The position numbers and the translations under genes were made by a program. 14,877 nucleotides of DNA from JBEIUL01 sp044356865 (GTDB lineage Bacteria > Planctomycetota > Phycisphaerae > Phycisphaerales > SM1A02). The notes beneath the pieces are model-generated. The model was not told the origin of the DNA and did no database searches. It was given only the letters and a program-made list of their open reading frames with translations. Within the stretch, counting starts at the first letter, position 1. Each line of letters starts with the position of its first letter. Positions 6,047 to 12,521 of this stretch are shown here, piece after piece. The DNA lies in assembly GCA_044356865.1 (NCBI GenBank), contig JBIKVN010000053.1, positions 1 to 14,877 of the forward strand, given 5' to 3'.

Positions 6047-7222
6047 TCATCGCCCCGAGGTACCCAACTCCGCCCCCTCCGCACTCACCTCCCGCCTCAA
6101 CCCCCTCCGCAGCACCTCGACCGCCCTCCGGAAATCCCCCGGCAGCGGGGCCTCGAAGCGCATGGGCGTCTCGGTCATCGGGTGCCGGAACCCGAGCATC
6201 GCGGCGTGGAGGCACTGGCGGGTGAGGAGGGGGGCGTCGCCGAGCGAGTCCCGCCCGGGATCGTCGGCCGGCACGAGGTCCCGCTCGCTCACATGCTTCC
6301 CGCCGTAGAGGTCGTCGCCGACGATCGGGTAGCCCCGGTGCGAGAGATGCACGCGGATCTGGTGCGTGCGGCCCGTGTGCAGCTCGAGCTCGACGAGGGT
6401 GAAGCCCCGGTAGACCTCACGGACCCGCACCGTCGTCTTGCTCGGCTTCCCGCTGTCGTCCTGCCGGACCGCGTACTTCTCGCGCACCGTCGGGTGCTTC
6501 CCGAGCGGCAAGTCGATGACCGAGATGTCGGGCGAGACCTCGCCGTGGACGACCGCGAGGTAGCGCTTCTCGGTCTGGCGCCTCTCGAACTGCTTCGCGA
6601 GCCGCCAGTGTGCGGTGTCGCCCTTCGCGGCGACGATGCAGCCCGAGGTGAACTTGTCGAGGCGATGGACGATGCCGGGGCGGGCGAGGTCCTTGCCGAC
6701 GCCGCTCAGCTCGCCGCCCGAGACGTGCTTGAAATGCCAGGCGAGGGCGTTCACGAGCGTGCCCGACTTGTGGGCCCGCGCCGGGTGCACGATGAGGCCC
6801 GCGGGCTTGTTCAGCACGATCAGGTGCTCGTCCTCGAAGATCACGTCCAGCGGGATCTCTTCGGCCGCAATCGCCCCGCTCGGCGGGGGCGGCAGCGTGG
6901 CCACGACCGTGTCGCCTCGCCGCAGGTGGGTGCTCGACTTCGGCACGCGGCCGTTCACGGTGACCGCGGATTCCTCGATCAGCTTCTGGATCTGCGTGCG
7001 CGAGAGGAACGGCACGCGGTCGACGAGGTAGCGGTCGAGCCGCTTGTCGAGGTCGCGCAGCAGCCGGAACGTGACCGTGATCGGGGCCTCGTCCTCGCCG
7101 GCCTGCTGTTCGTAGAGGGCGAAGAGCGCATCGCGGTCGATCGCCCCGCCCGGGCCGACGAGGCCCGCGTGTTCGCTGGCGACATATTCGTCGTCGGGGG
7201 AACGCGCGTCGGGGCCGCTCAC
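6047..7222 (-). CDS. rluD: RluA-family 23S rRNA pseudouridine synthase, RluD-like
   Basis: This 391-residue cytoplasmic enzyme isomerises uridines in large-subunit rRNA to pseudouridine. Residues 58-110 form an S4 RNA-binding domain (LDKRLDRYLVDRV...SRTQIQKLI...VTVNG). The catalytic domain follows, with NKPAGLIVHPA at about 138-148 and the active-site motif HRLD at 186-189 (catalytic Asp189). Then come the Arg/Tyr-bearing EKRYLAVVHG and the GRTHQIRVHL strand. VHP...GTLVNAL and the S4 domain point to RluD rather than RluA, but RluC cannot be excluded, so the exact target uridines are unknown. The first 45 residues are an acidic extension beyond the usual length (about 325 residues in E. coli). 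The start is GTG, overlapping the TGA of the upstream gene (GTGA), which indicates translational coupling. The residue after HRLDK is Phe instead of the usual Asp. Confidence 0.93.
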   Translation of the reverse strand: MSGPDARSPDDEYVASEHAGLVGPGGAIDRDALFALYEQQAGEDEAPITVTFRLLRDLDKRLDRYLVDRVPFLSRTQIQKLIEESAVTVNGRVPKSSTHLRRGDTVVATLPPPPSGAIAAEEIPLDVIFEDEHLIVLNKPAGLIVHPARAHKSGTLVNALAWHFKHVSGGELSGVGKDLARPGIVHRLDKFTSGCIVAAKGDTAHWRLAKQFERRQTEKRYLAVVHGEVSPDISVIDLPLGKHPTVREKYAVRQDDSGKPSKTTVRVREVYRGFTLVELELHTGRTHQIRVHLSHRGYPIVGDDLYGGKHVSERDLVPADDPGRDSLGDAPLLTRQCLHAAMLGFRHPMTETPMRFEAPLPGDFRRAVEVLRRGLRREVSAEGAELGTSGR

Positions 7223-8085
7223 GGCGTGGCCGGCGCGGGCTCGGCCGGGGGCTCCTCGGCCGGGGCCGGCTGCGGATCGGCGGTGATCGGCGCCCCGAGC
7301 TGCTCCTGGAGGCTCTGCAGCAATTCCTCTTCTACGCTCGTCGCCGTCGGCGATGGGCTCGTCGCCGCCGGAGCCGCCGGCGCCGCCTTCACCGGCAACT
7401 CGGCCTTCGTCGGGATCCGCGTCGGCGTCTCGAGCAGGGCGAGCGTCTCGAGGCGGACTTTCGCGTGGCCGGCGTAGCGGGGGTAGGTCGTCTCGGCGAG
7501 GGCGGCCGCGTCCTCGAGGGCGGCCTTCGCGGTCGCGAGGTCGCCGCGGCTCTCGGCGATCGCGGCCTTCCCGAAGAGGGCCGACAGCACGAAGGGCTGC
7601 ATCCCCGGCACGCCGCGGCGGTCTTTCGTCGCGTCCAGCGCCGTCTGGTAGTAGCGGTCGGCTGCATCGAGGGCGATGGAACGCTGCTCGGCGGTCAGCG
7701 GCTCACCGACGATCGGCGTGCCGTCCGGGTTCTGGCCGCCGCCGCCGATCATGCCGGTCTGGAGTTCGCGCAGGTGGGCGTCGCCGGCCGAGAGCCACGC
7801 GACGAGCGACACGCTGTCGACGCCTGCATGCCGCTCGGCGATGTCGGCGAGGGCCTGGGGCAGCGTCGCCTCGCCCAGTTCGGCCCAGGCGGACTGGCGC
7901 TTGTCCTGGTCCTTCTTCTTCCACGCCTGCAGGCCCATGAACGCCGCGATCGCCACCAGCACCAGCAGCAGGTAGTTGAGCCCGCTCGTCTTGAGCCAGT
8001 GGACGAAGTCGTCGTTGATCCGGCTCTCGGAGAGGTCGGTCGCCTGGACCTGGCTGAGACGCTTGCGATCGGTGGAGTCGGCCAT
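7219..8085 (-). CDS. Single-pass membrane protein with extracytoplasmic TPR-like helical domain
   Basis: This is a 288-residue protein. Residues 1-35 are polar and charged, 36-55 are a strong transmembrane segment (LNYLLLVLVAIAAFMGLQAW) followed by KKKDQDKR, and the rest is Ala-rich helix pairs such as LALDAADRYYQTALDA and ALFGKAAIAESRGDLATAKAALEDA. These look like tetratricopeptide repeats. The order (short N-tail, one helix, TPR domain) resembles YfgM-type Sec-associated or TPR_21-type proteins, but identity below the topology level is not claimed. The last 60 residues are Pro/Ala/Glu-rich and likely disordered. The start at 8085 (MADSTDRKR) is preferred; an ATG at 8097 adds four residues. 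Neither start has a Shine-Dalgarno. An in-frame upstream extension runs antisense to the HAD and oxidoreductase genes and is not coding. Its stop overlaps the rluD start. Confidence 0.8.
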   Translation of the reverse strand: MADSTDRKRLSQVQATDLSESRINDDFVHWLKTSGLNYLLLVLVAIAAFMGLQAWKKKDQDKRQSAWAELGEATLPQALADIAERHAGVDSVSLVAWLSAGDAHLRELQTGMIGGGGQNPDGTPIVGEPLTAEQRSIALDAADRYYQTALDATKDRRGVPGMQPFVLSALFGKAAIAESRGDLATAKAALEDAAALAETTYPRYAGHAKVRLETLALLETPTRIPTKAELPVKAAPAAPAATSPSPTATSVEEELLQSLQEQLGAPITADPQPAPAEEPPAEPAPATP

Positions 8086-8148
8086 AAGGGGCGGCATGGT
8101 AGCCGGAAGGGTGGGGCTTTCGAAGGTCCCGTATCCTCTTCGTTCCCC
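8086..8148. promoter_or_regulatory. Divergent intergenic region with back-to-back promoters expected
   Basis: These 63 bases separate the starts of the minus-strand TPR-like gene and the plus-strand HAD gene. Both units must start transcription here or inside each other's coding sequence. On the plus strand a TATCCT lies at 8132-8137; nothing equally good is visible for the minus strand. Confidence 0.45.
8132..8137 (+). promoter_or_regulatory. Candidate -10 element for the HAD gene
   Basis: TATCCT (TAnnnT form) lies 11 bases before the GTG start, with no Shine-Dalgarno between. This would give a leaderless or very short-leader transcript. No -35 match is visible. Confidence 0.35.
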
Positions 8149-9054
8149 GTGCCGCCGCTGCCCGCCCACCCCATCCGCCTGCTGGTCGTCGATCTCGACG
8201 GGACCCTGCTCGACGCCCGGGGGCGGGTCTCGCCGGGGAACGCCGTCGCGGTCCGGAAGGCCCGCGAGGCGGGCATCGAGGTGGTGGTCGCGACCGGCCG
8301 CAGCTGGCTCGAGAGCCGCAAGACGCTCGAGGCGATCGGGTGCGAGGGGGTGATGATCGCGGCCGGCGGGGCGACGCTGCACGATTCGCGTTCGGGCCGC
8401 ATCCTCTCCCGACGCACCGTCGAGCTGCACCTGGTCGAGCGGATCTGCGAGAGCCTGATCCGGCACGGCCACCTCGCCCACCTCCTGCAGGATCCCGAGG
8501 CGGCCGGCCGCGACTACACGCTCATCGGCGATGCTCCGCTCGACCCGGCCAGCGAGTGGTGGTTCGGCGTGCACCCGGTCTCGATCCGTCGCTGCCGGAC
8601 GCTCGAGGAGGCGAAGCCGCTCGAGGCGACGATCCGGGCGGGAACCGTGGCGGTCGCGGAGGAACTCGCCGCCGTCGCGGCCGAGCTGCGCGAGGACCTC
8701 GGCGACTCGGTCCACCTGCAGCACTGGTCGGCCCAGACCCCGAACGAGGCGATCGGTTCGAGGATCCACCTGCTCGAGATCTTCGCCCGCGAGACCAACA
8801 AGTGGACGATGGTCGAGGATCTCCTCAAGCTCCGCGGCCACGCCCCGCATGCCGTCGCGGCGGTCGGGGACGGGCTCAACGACCTCCAGATGGTCGGGCG
8901 GGCGGGCTTCGGGGTCGCTATGGGCAACGCCGACCCGCGGATCGCCGCCGCGGCCCGGGTCGCGGTCGGGCATCACGACCGCGACGGTTTCGCCGAGGCG
9001 GTCGAGCTGGTGCTTCGGGCCCATCGCGGCGAGCCGGGCCCGGGCAACCAATAG
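8149..9054 (+). CDS. Cof-type (subfamily IIB) HAD hydrolase
   Basis: This 301-residue protein is probably a cytoplasmic phosphatase of the haloacid dehalogenase superfamily; Cof/YidA relatives act on small phosphorylated metabolites. All four HAD motifs are present. Motif I is DLDGT with nucleophile Asp15 and acid/base Asp17. Motif II is VVVATGRS with Thr49. The motif III lysine is Lys218 in NKWTM. Motif IV is GDGLND at 240-245 with Asp241 and Asp245 binding Mg. Residues 80-190 between motifs II and III hold the C2-type cap, which sets substrate range and is not diagnostic here. The start is the GTG 12 residues before the first motif residues; upstream in-frame sequence overlaps the divergent gene's 5' end. 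The next gene follows after 22 bases, so the two may be co-transcribed. The substrate is unknown. Confidence 0.9.
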   Translation: MPPLPAHPIRLLVVDLDGTLLDARGRVSPGNAVAVRKAREAGIEVVVATGRSWLESRKTLEAIGCEGVMIAAGGATLHDSRSGRILSRRTVELHLVERICESLIRHGHLAHLLQDPEAAGRDYTLIGDAPLDPASEWWFGVHPVSIRRCRTLEEAKPLEATIRAGTVAVAEELAAVAAELREDLGDSVHLQHWSAQTPNEAIGSRIHLLEIFARETNKWTMVEDLLKLRGHAPHAVAAVGDGLNDLQMVGRAGFGVAMGNADPRIAAAARVAVGHHDRDGFAEAVELVLRAHRGEPGPGNQ

Positions 9055-9063
9055 ATCCGCCCG

Positions 9064-9069
9064 TAGAAT
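9064..9069 (+). promoter_or_regulatory. Candidate -10 element for the oxidoreductase-like gene
   Basis: TAGAAT lies in the 22-base gap after the HAD stop, and 7 bases separate it from the GTG start. This is the spacing expected if transcription begins at the start codon itself (leaderless). There is no Shine-Dalgarno. It shares CCGTA at its start and CCCCGTG at the gene start with the HAD upstream sequence. Confidence 0.4.
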
Positions 9070-9076
9070 CGGCCCC

Positions 9077-12000
9077 GTGCCCGCGTCGATCCCGAGCGTT
9101 CCCGCCCCCGTTCCCGCGGGGCGTCGCGCCGGATTGCTCGTCCGCGCCGAGGGCCGCGTGCCGGCGAGCGCGATCGAGACGATCGTGAAGGGAGCCCTCG
9201 AGAGCGAGCTGCCGGTGGCGTCGATCGCGGCGGCGCGGCGGGCCCCGTTCGATTCGCTCGCCCGGCTCGCTCCCGACGAGGCGACGCAGCGGGTGCTCGG
9301 GCGGCACGGGCTCGAGCTCGTCCTCGTCGACGACGCGGTGCGGGCCCTCGCGGTCGCCCTGCGGCAGGCCCGCAACAACCGCTGCGGCCTCGCCCTGTTC
9401 GGCAACGACCAGCTCCCGTCGATCCTGCCCTCGCTGCAGGCCGCGCTGCCGCTGCGGCGGATGCCCGAGGCGGGCGTGGTGCTGGTCGTCGAGGACGATC
9501 CCCTCGGCTGCCCGGCGATCTGCCCGCGGCGCTCGATGGCCGCGCTCGGGCTGCCGATCGTCGAGCCGTCGACGGTCGACGGGCTGCGTGACGCGGTCGA
9601 GCACGCGGCGCGGCTTTCGCGAATCGCCCACGGGCCGGCGGCGATCGTCGTCCACGCGTCGCTCCTGCGCTCGATCGACACCCTCGAGGCGCGTCCGAAC
9701 CGCGTGCTCGACGCCCTCGACGCGGCCACCGTCGTGCATCGCCCGCGCCGCGGCCCGAAGGCCGGCGAGCAGCTCGATCTGCTGCGGCTCGCCCGCCGCC
9801 TCGAGCTGAACGGGCTGGCCAGCCTGCCGAGCCCGGGCGAGCGCGAGCCGCTGGGGATCATCGCCGCCGGGCCGGCGGCGGTGGCGGTCGGTCACCTGCT
9901 CGACCAGATGGGTCTCGGCGGCCGCGTGCCCGTCCTTCGCCTCGGGCTGACCTCGCCCGTCGACGGGGCAAGCGTCGAGCGCCTGCTCGCCCGCTGCGAC
10001 CGGGCCCTCGTGCTCGAGTCGCGGCCGGGGGCGATCGCCGCCCTGGTGCTCGAGTGCGCCGAGGAAGCCCGTCGCCGCGGCGAGCGGCTCGCGACGGTCT
10101 TCGCGACCTCGTTGCCCGATCCGGCCGTGGCGGTCGCCGAGGGCGAGATCGCGGTGCAGCCGCTTGGCCCCGACGACGCGATCTCGCCCTCGACGCTGGC
10201 CCGCAAGATCCTGCCCCTGCTGCAGGAACTGCGGCCCGGCCGGCCGATGGCCGAGCGGCTGGCGAGCGTGCCGGAAGAGCTTCGCCAGCTCGACTGCCCG
10301 CGGCGGGGCGGGCGGCTCGGGGCGATCGGGGCGATCGAGCTGGTGCGGGAGATCCTCGTCGATGTCGACCAGGGCCTGCGGGCGCAGGCCGCGGCCGATC
10401 CCGAGACGGTCTCGCTGGCCCTCGCGATCGACGGCGTGATGCCGCTCGGCGAGTTCGACCGCGTGGTCTCGGCCGAGATCTGGGATCGCCGTCGGTTCGC
10501 CTCGGAAGGCGTGGCCGCGGTGCGGCAGGCCTGCCGCGACGGCCGGGCCCGCGTGGCGGTCGTGCCCGATGTCGGCGCCGACGACGACCTCGATGTCGAG
10601 CGGCTGGTGCGCTCGGCCATTCCCGCCGATCGGGCCGAGCGGGCGGGCGTGACGGTGGCGAATCTCGCCGACCGCGACGGGCTTCGCGAGGCGATCCGCA
10701 AGGCCGCCGGGCTCGAGGCGTGCACGGTGATCGTGGTGCGCGACGGCCCGCCGGCCCGCTTCGACCCGCCGGCGGTCGAGCGTTCGCTCGCCGAGGTCGA
10801 TCGGCTCGGCTTCATGCCCTTCCAGCGACTGCTCTGGCCGGCGGATGTCTCGTGCGAGATCCACGCCCCGAGCACCGAGTGGCTCATCGAGCGCGGGATC
10901 GAGCGCGGCGGCGAGACGATCGAGGGCCGCTGGACGGTCGAGCCGATGCCGTTCGGTTCCTCGCGGATCCGCATCACCGCCCGCCCGATCCTCGAGCAGG
11001 TCGAGATCGTCCGGACGCGGCCGCCGACCTTCATCGGCCCGGGCGGCCCGGGCGGCTCGGGCGGGCTCGCGCCGCCGCGGCCGGTCCACGGCACGAGCGG
11101 GGCGTGGCGGGCGCATCTGGCCGGGTGGCGGGGCGAGGCCCCCGGGGTGGTCGCGGCGGTCCTGGTCGAGGCCGGATACCTCATGGGCTACCGCGTGCAG
11201 TGCGTGCACTCGGCCGCCCCGATCGGGCCGGGGCGGCGGGCGTGGGCGCAGGTCCTCTTCACCCGCGATCCGCACGCGGAGTTTCCCGCGGGGATTCCCT
11301 ACGGCGAGGCGGATCTCGTGCTGGGCATCGACGCGGTCGAGTCGCTTCGGGCCCTCGGTCCCGATCCGGCGCTGCGGGTCGCGTCGGCCGAACGCACCGC
11401 GGCGATCGTGAACCGCGGCGAGCTCGACGACCAGTTCGAGGAGTCGAGCGCCGAGGCGATCCGGGCCCTGCAGGAGACGATCGCCTCCGTGACGCTGGCC
11501 GAGCACACCGTGGCGGCGCCGTTCGCCGCGGCGACGCGGGCCCGCTTCCTGACCGAGCGGGTCACCGACCTCGTCCTGCTCGGCTTCGCCTACCAGCGGG
11601 GCCTCGTGCCCGTGACCTTCGAGGCGATCGATGCGGCGGTCCGCGGTCTCGAGGCCCGCGGGTTCGGCCGCTCGCTCGATGCGTTCGACCAGGGACGCCG
11701 CCTCGCCGCCGATCCGCGGCGGCTGGCCCGCATCGAGGAGGACGACGAGATCGAGACCGACGCGGGCGGCGAGCGGCTGGTCCGGCGGCTCCTGCTCGAG
11801 ACCCGCTCGTCCGGCCTCGGCGGGCGGGGGCGGGCGCGGCGGCTTGCGGCGCTCGTCGAACGGGCGTTCGGCGAGCTGCCCTCGCTCGACGCGAGCGAGG
11901 AGGGCCGTTCGGCGCGGCGGGACTTCCTGGTCGCGCTGCAGCGTTGCCAGGTCTGGGGCGGCACCGCGATGGCCGAGCGCTACCTCACGCTGCTCGGCGA

Positions 12001-12517
12001 GCTCGAGCGCTCGCCCCTCGGTCGCCTCGGTCCGGACGCGACGCGGAACGCGGTGCGGCCCCTGGCCGAGGCGCTGCTCATCCGCGACCTCGTGCATCTG
12101 GCCCGCATGTCGACGAGCCTCGAGCACCGCCGCCGCACCCGGCGCCGGCTTGCGGTGCGGCGGGCCCGCGGCGACGGGATCGAGCGTCGCTACCTGAACC
12201 GGATCGAGATCACCGGCTTCGGCAAGCGGGCCCGTCTCGACTTCCGCTCGAGCGACTGGCCGGCCCGGGCCCTCGCGATCGTCGCCCCGCTGGTGCCCGA
12301 GTCGCTGCGGGGGACGCTGGTCGAGCGCGAGCTGCGCGGCTACGTGATCGACCTCGTCGAGCGCTTCGCCCGCGATCCGCTCGACGGCCCCGCCGGCGCC
12401 GAGAGCCGCCTCGCGACCCTCGCCCGCCTCGAGCGGCTCTGCCGCGACACCGGCGGGTTCCGCGGCATGTCGGCGTCGGAAGTGAAGCTGCGGGTCGAGG
12501 GCTTCGAGCGGGGGTGA
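9077..12517 (+). CDS. Degenerate fused indolepyruvate ferredoxin oxidoreductase-like protein
   Basis: At 1146 residues this matches the length and domain order of fused IorA-IorB type 2-oxoacid:ferredoxin oxidoreductases. Residues 137-175 (VVEDDP, then LPIVEPSTVDGLRDAV) resemble the alpha pyrimidine-binding domain. Residues 260-330 resemble the IorA middle domain (LGIIAAGPAA...VLRLG). Residues 405-560 correspond to the TPP domain and end with AGVTVANLADRDGLREAI and VIVVRDGPP. Residues 689-860 are gamma-like: GEADLVLGIDAVESLRAL at 743, and LGFAYQRGLVPV at 835 followed by AFDQGRR. The tail resembles the DUF6537 region of long IORs. Expected motifs are missing: SSQNEQDSR is replaced by GCPAICPRRS, the TPP GDGT...N motif is replaced around 470-500, there is no 4Fe-4S cysteine cluster, and the gamma GxGGQG is RGEAPG. 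Oxidoreductase activity is therefore doubtful. The start is GTG; it lies 22 bases after the HAD gene. Codon use is extreme-GC like its neighbours. Confidence 0.75.
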   Translation: MPASIPSVPAPVPAGRRAGLLVRAEGRVPASAIETIVKGALESELPVASIAAARRAPFDSLARLAPDEATQRVLGRHGLELVLVDDAVRALAVALRQARNNRCGLALFGNDQLPSILPSLQAALPLRRMPEAGVVLVVEDDPLGCPAICPRRSMAALGLPIVEPSTVDGLRDAVEHAARLSRIAHGPAAIVVHASLLRSIDTLEARPNRVLDALDAATVVHRPRRGPKAGEQLDLLRLARRLELNGLASLPSPGEREPLGIIAAGPAAVAVGHLLDQMGLGGRVPVLRLGLTSPVDGASVERLLARCDRALVLESRPGAIAALVLECAEEARRRGERLATVFATSLPDPAVAVAEGEIAVQPLGPDDAISPSTLARKILPLLQELRPGRPMAERLASVPEELRQLDCPRRGGRLGAIGAIELVREILVDVDQGLRAQAAADPETVSLALAIDGVMPLGEFDRVVSAEIWDRRRFASEGVAAVRQACRDGRARVAVVPDVGADDDLDVERLVRSAIPADRAERAGVTVANLADRDGLREAIRKAAGLEACTVIVVRDGPPARFDPPAVERSLAEVDRLGFMPFQRLLWPADVSCEIHAPSTEWLIERGIERGGETIEGRWTVEPMPFGSSRIRITARPILEQVEIVRTRPPTFIGPGGPGGSGGLAPPRPVHGTSGAWRAHLAGWRGEAPGVVAAVLVEAGYLMGYRVQCVHSAAPIGPGRRAWAQVLFTRDPHAEFPAGIPYGEADLVLGIDAVESLRALGPDPALRVASAERTAAIVNRGELDDQFEESSAEAIRALQETIASVTLAEHTVAAPFAAATRARFLTERVTDLVLLGFAYQRGLVPVTFEAIDAAVRGLEARGFGRSLDAFDQGRRLAADPRRLARIEEDDEIETDAGGERLVRRLLLETRSSGLGGRGRARRLAALVERAFGELPSLDASEEGRSARRDFLVALQRCQVWGGTAMAERYLTLLGELERSPLGRLGPDATRNAVRPLAEALLIRDLVHLARMSTSLEHRRRTRRRLAVRRARGDGIERRYLNRIEITGFGKRARLDFRSSDWPARALAIVAPLVPESLRGTLVERELRGYVIDLVERFARDPLDGPAGAESRLATLARLERLCRDTGGFRGMSASEVKLRVEGFERG

Positions 12518-12521
12518 GGCT

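Noticed and set aside
5869..6084. In-frame extension of the double-propeller gene upstream of its signal peptide
   Set aside because: It would bury the signal peptide and overlap the end of rluD; the ATG at 5868 has a strong ribosome site.
8098..9861. In-frame N-terminal extension of the TPR-like membrane protein
   Set aside because: It runs antisense through the HAD gene and into the oxidoreductase-like gene and is low-complexity. The Met start just before the polar tail and transmembrane helix is far more plausible.
8918..12127. A 1069-codon minus-strand open frame antisense to the oxidoreductase-like gene
   Set aside because: The product is rich in Arg, Gly, Asp and His with no domain pattern. 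The plus-strand frame shows coherent family motifs throughout, so this is a mirror frame of a GC-rich gene.
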